Below are positions 16,263 through 24,991 of a stretch of DNA of 57,401 nucleotides, piece after piece; position 1 is the first letter of the stretch; each line of letters opens with the position of its first letter. A model generated the notes under the pieces. It was not told the DNA's origin and made no database searches. It saw only the letters and a program-made list of their open reading frames with translations. The DNA lies in NCBI RefSeq assembly GCF_900128975.1, contig NZ_FQVC01000019.1, forward strand, positions 1 to 57,401, written 5' to 3'. This stretch comes from Devosia limi DSM 17137 (GTDB taxonomy: Bacteria > Pseudomonadota > Alphaproteobacteria > Rhizobiales > Devosiaceae). A program made the position numbers and the translations under genes.

Positions 16263-17168
16263 CTAACCCTCGGCGAGGGGGTGATGGGTCTCCACCAGGG
16301 TGCGCAATTTCTCGTCCAGCACATGGGTATAGATCTGCGTCGTCGAGATATCGGCATGGCCCAGCAGCATCTGCACGACGCGCAGGTCGGCCCCGCCATG
16401 CAGCAGATGGCTGGCAAAGGCGTGGCGCAGCACATGCGGCGCGACGCGGGCCGAACTGATGCCGGCGCGTCCGGCCAGCCCCTTGAGATCGCGGGCAAAA
16501 ACCTGGCGCGACACATAGCCTTCGGCGCCATTGGCCGGGAACAGGTAGGGCCCGGGCGGCAGCGTCTCGATATAAGTGCGCACGGCATCGCGAGCGCGAT
16601 CATTGACCGGCACCACGCGTTGCTTGCTGCCCTTGCCGGTAATGGTGAGGAAGCTGGCGTCCCGCATCACGGCGGAGCGTTTGAGGCTGACCAATTCGGA
16701 AACGCGCATGCCGGTTGCGTAGAGCAGTTCGAGCAGCACATAAAGTCGCAGGGCCGCTGCGCGCCGATACCTGGTGCCGCCGGCATTGGCTTCGGCCTCG
16801 GCGGTGGTCAGCAATTTATCCACCTCGGCGATGGAGAGCACCTTGGGCAAGGCGCGGCGCGCCTTTGGGCTGGCGACAATGCGGGTGGGGTCATCGCCGC
16901 GCAGCGCATCGGCGCAGAGAAACTTGTGGAACTGACGGATCGCCGACAGACGCCGTGCACTGGAAGACGCCGACAGGCCCTCATTTTTGAGGCGATCGAG
17001 ATAGGCGGCGACATGCTCGCGACCTGCGGTCATCAGGCTGGCCTCATGGCGCTGCAGGTAGGCCGCGTAATCGGTCAGGTCGCGCTGATAAGCGTCGATA
17101 GTATTTTTAGCGGCGCCGCGCTCGGCGCTCATCATTTCCAGAAATGCGCCGATCAGGTGCCCGCTCAT
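16263..17168 (-). CDS. xerD: site-specific tyrosine recombinase XerD
   Basis: Partner of XerC in resolving chromosome dimers at dif. 301 residues. The N-terminal SAM-like core-binding domain (about 1-90) is followed by the catalytic domain with Arg in ATGMRVSELVSLK, Lys in ITGKGSKQR, His-x-x-Arg in HVLRHAFASHLL, His in LLGHADIS and the nucleophile Tyr in TQIYTHV. The start at 17168 overlaps the stop of the upstream small membrane protein (ATGA). A longer open frame upstream overlaps aroK and is rejected. Cellular context (next to aroKB, no phage genes) favours housekeeping XerD over a mobile integrase. Confidence 0.93.
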   Translation of the reverse strand: MSGHLIGAFLEMMSAERGAAKNTIDAYQRDLTDYAAYLQRHEASLMTAGREHVAAYLDRLKNEGLSASSSARRLSAIRQFHKFLCADALRGDDPTRIVASPKARRALPKVLSIAEVDKLLTTAEAEANAGGTRYRRAAALRLYVLLELLYATGMRVSELVSLKRSAVMRDASFLTITGKGSKQRVVPVNDRARDAVRTYIETLPPGPYLFPANGAEGYVSRQVFARDLKGLAGRAGISSARVAPHVLRHAFASHLLHGGADLRVVQMLLGHADISTTQIYTHVLDEKLRTLVETHHPLAEG

Positions 17169-17356
17169 GGCGTGGCGGGGGCGGGCGTGGTGCCCGGCAG
17201 TGCCGGGGCGCTTTCGCCCAGCAGTTCGCGGGCAGGAATACGAATTGTCACTTCCTTGGGTGTCGGCTCGACCAATGCGACAAGCGCGATCATGCCGGCA
17301 TAGACCAGGCCGGCCAGGAACAGCAAGGTGATGACAAGGCGGATCAGGGTGGGCAT
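17165..17356 (-). CDS. small single-pass membrane protein upstream of xerD
   Basis: 63 residues with one transmembrane helix (about 3-28) and a Pro/Ala-rich tail that would face the periplasm. It is coupled to xerD by an ATGA overlap and is divergent from aroK across about 175 bp. I do not recognise a family. The start at 17356 fits a normal N-in membrane protein; an ATG 20 codons upstream would add a Cys-rich stretch and is less likely. Function unknown. Confidence 0.65.
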   Translation of the reverse strand: MPTLIRLVITLLFLAGLVYAGMIALVALVEPTPKEVTIRIPARELLGESAPALPGTTPAPATP

Positions 17357-17532
17357 GGGTTTCCGGACGTCGCAAGGGCATGGGCGGGGACAAGCCCCGG
17401 AACACAGTCGCACCAAAAGGTTTCCATCTGGTAGGCCCAGTCTGCCCCGCTTTGCCCATGAGGATCAACCCGAGGTTCTTGACAGGGGGGCTCTGCCCCG
17501 CTTGATAGCGCCAGACTATTCTGGAGTGCCCA

Positions 17533-18111
17533 GTGAACCGACCCGATCCGGCAATACGGCAAGCCCGCGCCGAAGAACTCGTCCAGTTGCTGGGCGGCAG
17601 GCCGCTGGTGCTGATAGGCATGATGGGGGCCGGCAAGACCACGGTCGGGCGGCGCCTGGCCAGTCGGCTCGGCCGCAATTTCCTCGACAGCGACGAGGAA
17701 ATCGAACGCGCCGCGCAAATGACCATTCCCGAAATTTTCGCGCAGCGGGGTGAGCCCGAGTTTCGCGCCGGGGAAACCCGCGTTATCGCCCGGGTGCTCA
17801 AGAACGAGAACATCGTTCTCGCCACCGGTGGCGGGGCTTTCGTCAATGCCGAGACGCGGGCGCTGATCAAGGCCGAAGCCGTTTCGGTGTGGATCAAGGC
17901 GGATTTCGAACTGCTGTTCGCGCGGGTCTCGCGGCGGTCCAATCGGCCGCTGCTCAAGACCGAGAATCCGCGGGCGACTCTGCAAAAGCTGATCGAGGAT
18001 CGCTATCCGATCTATGCCGAGGCCGATGTGACCGTCATCTCGCGTGATGTGCCCCAGGAGATGGTGGCCAGCGACCTGATCGATGCGGTTCTCGACCAAC
18101 TCAAACGCTGA
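17533..18111 (+). CDS. aroK: shikimate kinase
   Basis: Phosphorylates shikimate at the 3-hydroxyl with ATP in the chorismate pathway. 192 residues. P-loop GMMGAGKT is at 29-36, the Mg/shikimate-binding DSD at 52-54, FRAGE with its conserved Arg and Glu, and ATGGGAF. LID arginines lie in RRSNRPLL. The start is GTG with GGAG seven bases before it. aroB begins 10 bases after the stop, so the two consecutive-pathway enzymes share an operon. Confidence 0.95.
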   Translation: MNRPDPAIRQARAEELVQLLGGRPLVLIGMMGAGKTTVGRRLASRLGRNFLDSDEEIERAAQMTIPEIFAQRGEPEFRAGETRVIARVLKNENIVLATGGGAFVNAETRALIKAEAVSVWIKADFELLFARVSRRSNRPLLKTENPRATLQKLIEDRYPIYAEADVTVISRDVPQEMVASDLIDAVLDQLKR

Positions 18112-18121
18112 AGGAATTTTC

Positions 18122-19243
18122 ATGGCCGCCGAGATCGCGCACAATGTCCATGTTGCTCTGGGCGAGCGTGCCTATGACATCCTGATCGGCGATCGGCTGC
18201 TCGATCACGCCGGCTCGATACTGGCCGAGCGGTTCCCGGGCCGGCGCTATGGCATCATCACCGATAATATGGTGGCCGAAGCGCAATTGCCGCGCCTGCT
18301 GGCTTCGCTTGATGCGGCCGGGCTCAGCCATTCCGAGATCATCCTGCCGGCGGGCGAGAGCACCAAGTCGTTTGCGCATCTGGAAACGGCGGTCGAAGGC
18401 ATTCTTGCGGCGCGGCTGGAGCGTGGCGATCTGGTCATCGCGCTGGGTGGTGGGGTGATCGGCGACCTCGCCGGTTTTGCCGCATCGATCGCGCGGCGTG
18501 GCATGGATTTCATCCAGATGCCGACCTCGCTGCTGGCGCAGGTGGATAGCTCGGTCGGCGGCAAGACCGGGATCAATTCGCCGCATGGCAAAAATTTGAT
18601 CGGCGCCTTCCATCAGCCGCGGCTGGTGCTGGCGGATCTGTCGACGCTCGACACGTTGTCGCCCCGCCAGTTCGCCGCCGGCTATGCCGAAGTGGTCAAA
18701 TATGGCCTGATCGACGATGAAGAATTTTTCTTCTGGCTCGAAGAGCATCAGGCCGAAATCTTTGCCGGAGGACCGGCGCGGGGCGAGGCGATTGCCCGCT
18801 GCTGCCGGCACAAGGCGCGGGTGGTGATCGAGGACGAGAAGGAACTGGGCGTCCGCGCGCTGCTCAATCTCGGCCACACCTTTGGGCATGCCCTCGAAAA
18901 AGACACCGGCTATTCCGATCGCCTGCTGCATGGCGAGGGCGTGGCCATCGGCATGGTGCTGGCCCATGGATTTTCTGCCAGACTGGGCCTGGCGCCATCG
19001 CAGGATACTGGCCGGATATCCGCGCATTTGAAAAAGGCGGGCCTGCCCACCATATTGGCTGATATCCCCGGAGCGCTGGGATCGACCGAAACCCTGATGG
19101 CAGCGATTGCCCAGGACAAGAAGGTCGCGCGCGGTGCGCTGACCTTCATCCTGACACGCGGCATCGGGCAGGCTTTCATCGAGAAAAATGTCGACGGCGC
19201 GGCGGTTTCGGCGTTTCTGGACGAGATGCGCGGCTCGGCCTGA
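18122..19243 (+). CDS. aroB: 3-dehydroquinate synthase
   Basis: Second step of the chorismate pathway: converts DAHP to 3-dehydroquinate with NAD and a divalent metal. 373 residues. NAD-binding GGGVIGDLAGFAA is followed by PTSLLAQVDSSVGGKTGIN, the metal-ligand region YAEVVKYGLI and the second metal motif NLGHTFGHALE. The start at 18122 has AAGGA at a good distance; an upstream in-frame ATG lies inside aroK. It is directly downstream of aroK and converges on bolA with a 3-bp gap. Confidence 0.96.
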   Translation: MAAEIAHNVHVALGERAYDILIGDRLLDHAGSILAERFPGRRYGIITDNMVAEAQLPRLLASLDAAGLSHSEIILPAGESTKSFAHLETAVEGILAARLERGDLVIALGGGVIGDLAGFAASIARRGMDFIQMPTSLLAQVDSSVGGKTGINSPHGKNLIGAFHQPRLVLADLSTLDTLSPRQFAAGYAEVVKYGLIDDEEFFFWLEEHQAEIFAGGPARGEAIARCCRHKARVVIEDEKELGVRALLNLGHTFGHALEKDTGYSDRLLHGEGVAIGMVLAHGFSARLGLAPSQDTGRISAHLKKAGLPTILADIPGALGSTETLMAAIAQDKKVARGALTFILTRGIGQAFIEKNVDGAAVSAFLDEMRGSA

Positions 19244-19246
19244 GCG

Positions 19247-19522
19247 TCACGCCGCCGGGCCGCTCGAGGGCAGGATCTCGATCGCCAGGGCGTGGACGCG
19301 GTCCTTGAGTTCGGCGTCCAAAGCGTTCATGACGGCACGGTGTTGCGCCACGCGCGTCATCCCGTCAAAATGACGGGTCGCGATTCTGACACGAAAATGG
19401 GTTTCACCGCCCTCGCGCCACCCGGCATGACCAAAGTGTTTGTTGGACTCGTCGATGACGTCGAGTTGGGTAGGCGAAAAGCTGGCGGTAAGCTTGTCGG
19501 TGATGGTATCTTTGACGGTCAT
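19247..19522 (-). CDS. BolA family protein
   Basis: 91-residue BolA/IbaG-type protein that pairs with monothiol glutaredoxins in Fe-S trafficking. The class II KH-like fold is recognisable from HFGHAGWREGGETHFRVRI and the helix RVAQHRAVMNALDAEL, with the conserved C-terminal His in DRVHALAIEI. GGAG lies 8 bases before the ATG at 19522; a longer frame overlaps the divergent J-protein gene. Only 43 bp separate it from that gene. Confidence 0.9.
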   Translation of the reverse strand: MTVKDTITDKLTASFSPTQLDVIDESNKHFGHAGWREGGETHFRVRIATRHFDGMTRVAQHRAVMNALDAELKDRVHALAIEILPSSGPAA

Positions 19523-19565
19523 CTGACAGGCTCCGATGTTGATAATGGGATTGTAACTAGGCGCA

Positions 19566-20195
19566 ATGAAACCTGAATCCAAGCTCTTCGACACCATTCG
19601 CATCCGGCCACGCCGGGAAGAAAAGCCCGAACCCATCGCCCAAGGCTGCGATTGGGAAGGATGCGAGCTGGCTGGCACCTACAAGGCGCCCAAAGGCGCC
19701 CGTAACCAGGGCCAGTATCACCATTTCTGCCTTGAGCATGTCCGCCACTACAACACCTCGTTCAACTTCTTTGCCGGCATGGACAAAGAGCAACTGGACG
19801 AGGCGCTGCATGCGCCGCCCAAGGCCGAGAGCCGCTCGAGTTTTGCCACCGGCAATCCCGGCATGCGGGCGTCGACCAGCGCGCGCAAGGCCGGCGTTGG
19901 CGCCGGCGACAAGTATGGCGATCCGTTCGGCGTGTTTGCGCGCTTCCGCCATCGCCAGTCGCAAAAGCCGGCCGCCGAGCGCGTGCGGCCGCTGCACGAG
20001 CAGGATCGGCGGGCGCTGGAAACCCTGGGTATTATCGGTGCGCCGGTTTCCGACGAGATCAAGCGTGCCTACAAGACCCTGGTCAAAATCCACCATCCAG
20101 ACGCCAATGGCGGGGACAAATCCTCCGAAGAACGGCTGCGCACCATCATTGCGGCCTATTCCCACCTCAAGAAGACCGGCTTCGTCGCCAAATAG
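19566..20195 (+). CDS. J-domain protein with C-terminal DnaJ domain
   Basis: 209 residues. The J domain is at the C-terminus (about 148-207) and carries the HPD motif at 177-179 (IHHPDANGGDK), needed to stimulate DnaK ATPase. The N-terminal 60 residues contain a possible metal site: C28, C33, C55 and H58. There is no G/F region or classic zinc-finger domain, so it is a specialised co-chaperone and not DnaJ itself. It stands between bolA (divergent) and cobS (138 bp downstream), an arrangement widespread in Hyphomicrobiales. Its client is unknown. Confidence 0.87.
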   Translation: MKPESKLFDTIRIRPRREEKPEPIAQGCDWEGCELAGTYKAPKGARNQGQYHHFCLEHVRHYNTSFNFFAGMDKEQLDEALHAPPKAESRSSFATGNPGMRASTSARKAGVGAGDKYGDPFGVFARFRHRQSQKPAAERVRPLHEQDRRALETLGIIGAPVSDEIKRAYKTLVKIHHPDANGGDKSSEERLRTIIAAYSHLKKTGFVAK

Positions 20196-20219
20196 CACCT
20201 TGCCGGTTTTGTCGATCCG

Positions 20220-20243
20220 GTCGGAACGCGACAGCGTCCCGAC
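20220..20243 (+). terminator. weak hairpin between J-protein gene and cobS
   Basis: 10-bp stem with one mismatch (20220-20229 with 20234-20243), GACA loop, no T tract. It could be a Rho-dependent end or an mRNA-stabilising element. Confidence 0.35.
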
Positions 20244-20333
20244 GACTACCCCCGCCGTCACAATGCTGCTATAGACCGCCGGAGTTTTTACGCGACCCCG
20301 CCTCGATTTTTTCTTCTGCCACGAGCCCCTTCC

Positions 20334-21314
20334 ATGAGTGAATTCGCCAATCTGCCGGATACCGACTACAAGGCCCGGGACCTTTTCGGGATCGATACCG
20401 ATATGGTGGTCAAGGGTTATGCCGAGCGCACTGCCCACGTGCCCCCGATTGATCCGGACTATCTTTTCGACCGCAACACCACGCTGGCGATCCTTGCAGG
20501 CTTTGCCTTCAACCGCCGCGTCATGGTGCAGGGCTATCACGGTACCGGCAAGTCGACCCATATCGAGCAGGTCGCGGCGCGGTTGAACTGGCCGCTGGTG
20601 CGCGTCAATCTGGACAGCCACGTCTCCCGTATCGATCTCGTCGGCAAGGACGCGATCGTGCTCAAGGACGGCAAGCAGATCACCGAATTCCGCGATGGCA
20701 TCCTGCCATGGGCGGTGCAGAACAATGTCGCTCTGGTGTTCGACGAATATGACGCGGGTCGTCCCGACGTGATGTTCGTTATCCAGCGCGTGCTGGAAGT
20801 GGCGGGTCGCCTGACCCTGCTTGACCAGAACCGCGTGATCGTGCCGCATCCGGCCTTCCGCCTGTTCGCGACCACCAATACGATTGGTCTGGGCGATACG
20901 TCGGGCCTCTATCACGGCACCCAGCAGATCAACCAGGGTCAGATGGACCGCTGGAGCCTGGTGACGACGCTCAATTACCTGCCGCATGACAAGGAAGTCG
21001 GCATCGTTCTGGCCAAGGCCAAGAGCTATGCGCAGACCGAGAAGGGCAAGAAGACCGTGTCCAACATGGTGCGTCTGGCCGATCTGACGCGCTCGGCGTT
21101 CATCAATGGCGACCTCTCCACCGTGATGAGCCCGCGTACGGTGATCACCTGGGCCGAAAACGCCGAGATCTTCGGCGATGTCGGTTTCTCGTTCCGCCTG
21201 ACCTTCCTCAACAAGTGCGACGAACTCGAACGCCCCGTGGTTGCCGAGTTCTATCAGCGCGTGTTTGGTGAAGACCTGCCGGAATCCTCGGCAAACCTGG
21301 CGGTGACCGCCTAG
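20334..21314 (+). CDS. cobS: cobaltochelatase AAA+ subunit CobS
   Basis: ATPase subunit of the aerobic CobN-CobS-CobT cobaltochelatase, which inserts Co2+ into hydrogenobyrinate a,c-diamide in cobalamin synthesis. 326 residues. Walker A GYHGTGKST is at 67-75 (MoxR-like AAA+), Walker B with VFDEYDAGRPDV and sensor region ATTNTIGLGD. Length and sequence are standard for CobS. No strong Shine-Dalgarno and no cobalamin riboswitch precede it. CobN is not in the window. Confidence 0.95.
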   Translation: MSEFANLPDTDYKARDLFGIDTDMVVKGYAERTAHVPPIDPDYLFDRNTTLAILAGFAFNRRVMVQGYHGTGKSTHIEQVAARLNWPLVRVNLDSHVSRIDLVGKDAIVLKDGKQITEFRDGILPWAVQNNVALVFDEYDAGRPDVMFVIQRVLEVAGRLTLLDQNRVIVPHPAFRLFATTNTIGLGDTSGLYHGTQQINQGQMDRWSLVTTLNYLPHDKEVGIVLAKAKSYAQTEKGKKTVSNMVRLADLTRSAFINGDLSTVMSPRTVITWAENAEIFGDVGFSFRLTFLNKCDELERPVVAEFYQRVFGEDLPESSANLAVTA

Positions 21315-21329
21315 TTCGGGATCAGCCTC

Positions 21330-22082
21330 TTGGCCCAGAACATCTATGACGATGCGGCATTCTTTGAGGGTTACAGCCAGTTCCCCCGCTCACGCGAGGG
21401 ACTGGCCGGCGCCCCTGAATGGCCGTCGCTCCGGGCCATGCTGCCCGCGCTCAGGGATCGCACGGTCCTCGATCTCGGCTGCGGGTTCGGCGCGTTCTGT
21501 CGCTGGGCCGTGGAGCAGGGCGCCAGCGACGTCGTGGGGCTGGACCTGTCGCAGCGCATGCTCGATACGGCCCGCGAGCGCAGCGGCGACATGCCGATCC
21601 GCTACGAGCAGGCCGATCTTGAAACCTTCGAGCCGCAAATTGGTGCGTTCGACCTGGTGTTCAGCTCGCTGACCGTTCACTACCTCGCCGATTTCGATGC
21701 TTTCTGCGCCAAGGTGCGGCGGACCCTCAAGCCGGGTGGGCACTTCGTCTTTTCGATGGAGCACCCGATCTTTGCCAGCCGGGCCGAGCCCGACTGGATC
21801 AGCGACGCGGCCGGCAAGCGGGCCTGGGCCATTCAGGACTACAATCGCGAAGGCGAACGGGTGACTGACTGGATCGCCAAGGGCGTGATCAAGCATCACC
21901 GCAAGATCGCCACCGTCTTTGCCAGCCTTTCCGCCCATGGCCTCGTCGTCGATGCGATGGACGAATGGGGTCCCACGTCTGCGGACCTTGTCGCCATCCC
22001 GGCGCTTGCCGATGAAATCGTGCGGCCGATGCTTTTGCTGATGGCCGCTCACGCCGCGGGCGACCGCGTCATCCCTGCCTAA
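21330..22082 (+). CDS. class I SAM-dependent methyltransferase
   Basis: 250 residues, TTG start 16 bases after cobS. SAM-binding motif I is VLDLGCGFGAFC, followed by acidic GLDLSQ, motif II-like FDLVFSSLTVHYLADF and LKPGGHFVFSMEHPIF. The substrate is unknown. Sequence character (EHPIF, IQDYNREGERVTDWI) is that of BioC/UbiE-like small-molecule methylases. It is embedded between cobS and cobT, in phase with both, but cobaltochelatase needs no methyltransferase, so this may be only shared transcription. Confidence 0.87.
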   Translation: MAQNIYDDAAFFEGYSQFPRSREGLAGAPEWPSLRAMLPALRDRTVLDLGCGFGAFCRWAVEQGASDVVGLDLSQRMLDTARERSGDMPIRYEQADLETFEPQIGAFDLVFSSLTVHYLADFDAFCAKVRRTLKPGGHFVFSMEHPIFASRAEPDWISDAAGKRAWAIQDYNREGERVTDWIAKGVIKHHRKIATVFASLSAHGLVVDAMDEWGPTSADLVAIPALADEIVRPMLLLMAAHAAGDRVIPA

Positions 22083-22106
22083 TCTTTCCGACCCGGATCC
22101 GTTTCC

Positions 22107-23996
22107 ATGGCACAGCCACCGCGCAGCAAAGCCAACAAGCCCGACCAGACCCAGGTGTTCAAATCCGCCATGGGTGCCACGGTGCGCGCCATTGGCGGCA
22201 AGGCCGATCTCGAAGTGACCTTCACCGCCGATCGGCCCTTGCTGACCTCGGACAAGGCGCGCCTCGCCAATCTGCCGCGCCTGCCGACCCGGCGCGACAT
22301 TGCCATTGCTCGCGGGCAGGGCGACGCCATGGCCATGCGCCTCGCCAGTCATGATCCCGATGCGCATCGCAAGCGCTCGCCGATGGACCCCGTCGCCCGT
22401 GCCGCCTTCGATGCGCTGGAACAGGCTCGTGTCGAGGCGCTGGGCTGCGTGCGCATGCCGGGCATGGTCGGCAATATCGGCGAGATGCTGGAAGACCGGC
22501 TGTTCCGCGCCAATTTTGCCGAGATCAGCGACAAGGGCGATGCCCCGATCGCCGAGGCGCTGGGCCTGCTGCTGCGCGAAAAGCTCGCCGGCGTGCCGGT
22601 GCCGCCCTCGGGTCATGCGCTGGTGGATTTCTGGCGCAAGGAAATCGAGGAGAAGGGCGGTAATTCGCTCAACGAGCTGCTGACCCGCTACGAAGACCAG
22701 GACGAGTTTTCGCGCGTTGCCAAGGCGCTGCTGCGCGACCTCAACCTCGTGCCCGAAAGCGAGCTTGAAGACCCCGATGCCTCCGACGAAGACGCCGGGG
22801 ACGACCAGGAGCCGGACAAGGCCGATGGCTCCGACCAGTCGCCCGAACAGGGCGAAGGCGAGAACGAGCAGGACAGCAGCGAGCAGGACGAAAGCGCTGG
22901 CCAGAGCGAGGAAACCGGCGATGTCGAGGGCATGGAAAGCGACATGGCCGACACCGACGAGGACGCGGCCAGCGATGCGGGGGACGATGCCCCGATGCCG
23001 CCGCCGGCCAAGGACGGCGGCACGCAGCTGACCAACCAGTTCAACTACAAGGTGTTCACCACCAAGTATGACGAGATCGTCAAGGCGGCAGAGCTCTGCC
23101 CGCCCGAGGAACTCGATCAGCTGCGCTCGCTGCTGGACAAGCAGCTGGAAAACCTGGCTGGCGCAGTGGCGCGGCTGGCCAACAAGCTGCAGCGCCGCCT
23201 GATGGCCAAGCAGAACCGCAGCTGGCAGTTCGACCTCGAAGAAGGGGTGCTGGATACGGCGCGGCTGACCCGCGTGGTCACCGACCCGATGCAGGCGCTG
23301 AGCTTCAAGGTCGAGAACGACACCGATTTCCGCGATACCGTGGTGACGCTGCTGATCGACAATTCCGGCTCGATGCGCGGGCGGCCGATCACCATTGCGG
23401 CGATCTGCGGCGATATTCTTGCGCGCACGCTGGAGCGCTGCGGCGTCAAGGTCGAGATCCTGGGCTTTACCACCCGCGCCTGGAAGGGCGGCAAGAGCCG
23501 TGAAGCCTGGCTCGAGGCCGGCCGGCCCGCCAATCCTGGCCGCGTCAATGACGTGCGCCACATCATCTACAAGGCCGCCGACGAGCCGTGGCGACATGCG
23601 CGGCGCAATCTCGGGCTGATGATGCGCGAGGGGCTGCTGAAGGAAAACATCGACGGCGAGGCGCTGGAATGGGCGCGCAAGCGCCTGATGGCGCGGCCGG
23701 AAAGCCGCCGCATCCTGATGGTGATCTCCGATGGTGCGCCGGTCGATGACTCGACGCAGTCGGTCAATGCCGGCAATTATCTCGAGGCGCATCTGCGCCA
23801 GGTGATCGAGGATATCGAGACGCGTTCGTCGATCCAGCTGGTGGCGGTGGGTATCGGCCACGATGTGACCCGCTATTATCGCCGCGCCGTGACGCTGCTC
23901 GATGCCGAGGAACTGGCGGGCGCGCTGACCGACGAATTGGCCTCGCTGTTCGATGAAGAATTGCCTGCCCAGACCCGGCGGAGGGGGCGCGGATGA
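22107..23996 (+). CDS. cobT: cobaltochelatase subunit CobT
   Basis: Third subunit of the aerobic cobaltochelatase; it forms a chaperone-like ring with CobS. 629 residues. An N-terminal helical domain is followed by a very acidic linker of about 80 residues (about 220-300, rich in Asp/Glu/Gln/Ser). The C-terminal von Willebrand A domain has a complete MIDAS, DNSGSM at 418-423, and SDGAPVDDST. Length matches CobT. The stop overlaps the next gene by four bases. Confidence 0.95.
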   Translation: MAQPPRSKANKPDQTQVFKSAMGATVRAIGGKADLEVTFTADRPLLTSDKARLANLPRLPTRRDIAIARGQGDAMAMRLASHDPDAHRKRSPMDPVARAAFDALEQARVEALGCVRMPGMVGNIGEMLEDRLFRANFAEISDKGDAPIAEALGLLLREKLAGVPVPPSGHALVDFWRKEIEEKGGNSLNELLTRYEDQDEFSRVAKALLRDLNLVPESELEDPDASDEDAGDDQEPDKADGSDQSPEQGEGENEQDSSEQDESAGQSEETGDVEGMESDMADTDEDAASDAGDDAPMPPPAKDGGTQLTNQFNYKVFTTKYDEIVKAAELCPPEELDQLRSLLDKQLENLAGAVARLANKLQRRLMAKQNRSWQFDLEEGVLDTARLTRVVTDPMQALSFKVENDTDFRDTVVTLLIDNSGSMRGRPITIAAICGDILARTLERCGVKVEILGFTTRAWKGGKSREAWLEAGRPANPGRVNDVRHIIYKAADEPWRHARRNLGLMMREGLLKENIDGEALEWARKRLMARPESRRILMVISDGAPVDDSTQSVNAGNYLEAHLRQVIEDIETRSSIQLVAVGIGHDVTRYYRRAVTLLDAEELAGALTDELASLFDEELPAQTRRRGRG

Positions 23997-24988
23997 TCCG
24001 CGCGGCCGTTCTTGCGACGGCTGCATTCCTCGGGCTGGGGCATGCCCCGGCCTTCGCTCTCGAATTGACCGTCGGTGCGGTCCAGATCACTCAGTTCAAG
24101 GGCGCAGCCCTCGACCAGAAGGTCGACAAGCTGATCTGGCGTGGCGGTATTGCCATGGTCAGCCAGGACGATACCTTTGGCGGGCTCTCGGGTCTTGCCA
24201 CGACTGGCAGCGACCAGCAGGTGGCGCTGGTGTCGGATCGGGGAAACTTCGTTTCCGGGCAATTGGCCTATGACGAGGCCGGGCGGTTGTTCGGCTTTAT
24301 CGGCGTGACCATCCAGCCGATCCAGAATTCCAGGGGCGCGCCGCTGCCGCGGCAATATAGCCGCGATGCCGAGGCCATGGACACGGTCTATCGCGATGGC
24401 CTGCCGGTAGCGGTGCGCGTCGGCTTTGAGCATCTGACGCGGGTGGCGGACTTCGATCTGGCCAAGGGCGTGCCCGGTGGTCCGGCGCGCGAAGTGCCGA
24501 TCCCCGACTGGCTGACCAATACCCGCACCAATGAATCGCTGGAAGCGGTGTGTATTGCGCCGCCGGCCTCCCCGATTGCCGGTTCAACCCTACTGCTGAC
24601 CGAGGGCGTCATTGATGACGATGGCCAGCATGTGGCGCTGCTGCTGGGGCAGAACGACAAGGGGCCGCTGAGCTATCAGTCAAACCCGGTGGTCAATCCG
24701 ACCGATTGTGCCTTCCTGCCCAATGGCGACCTGCTGGTGCTGGAGCGCGGGGTGGCGTTCCTGAGCTTCACCATGACGCTGCGCCGGGTGCCGGCCGCCG
24801 AAGTGCGGCCGGGCAATCTGATGATCGGCGAAGTGCTGCTCGAGGCCAGTGGCGGCGACATCGACAATATGGAGGCCTTGGCCGTCCATACCGCGCCCGA
24901 TGGGGAAACCCGGATCGTCATTGGCTCGGACAATAATTTCAACGACTGGCAGCGCAGCCTGCTGCTGGAATTTGCGCTGCCGGAGTGA
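23993..24988 (+). CDS. exported phytase-like esterase family protein
   Basis: 331 residues with a signal peptide (about 1-22, ending PAFA). The sequence matches the esterase-like activity of phytase domain (PF13449) in layout: FGGLSGLATTGSDQQVALVSDRG at the start, SRDAEAM and a Glu/Asn-rich strand ending NFNDWQRSLLLEFAL. A beta-propeller is expected. Activity is not established for most members. Its ATG overlaps the cobT stop (ATGA), so it is co-translated with cobT although no link to B12 is known. Confidence 0.85.
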   Translation: MIRAAVLATAAFLGLGHAPAFALELTVGAVQITQFKGAALDQKVDKLIWRGGIAMVSQDDTFGGLSGLATTGSDQQVALVSDRGNFVSGQLAYDEAGRLFGFIGVTIQPIQNSRGAPLPRQYSRDAEAMDTVYRDGLPVAVRVGFEHLTRVADFDLAKGVPGGPAREVPIPDWLTNTRTNESLEAVCIAPPASPIAGSTLLLTEGVIDDDGQHVALLLGQNDKGPLSYQSNPVVNPTDCAFLPNGDLLVLERGVAFLSFTMTLRRVPAAEVRPGNLMIGEVLLEASGGDIDNMEALAVHTAPDGETRIVIGSDNNFNDWQRSLLLEFALPE

Positions 24989-24991
24989 TTA

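Noticed and set aside
20196..20333. Cobalamin riboswitch before cobS
   Set aside because: No B12-box-like sequence or long leader; only a weak hairpin is present.
21390..24026. 878-residue open frame on the minus strand across the methyltransferase and cobT
   Set aside because: Antisense shadow of cobT in GC-rich DNA. The sequence is rich in His/Arg/Ala/Gly without domains, while the plus strand carries unmistakable CobT motifs.
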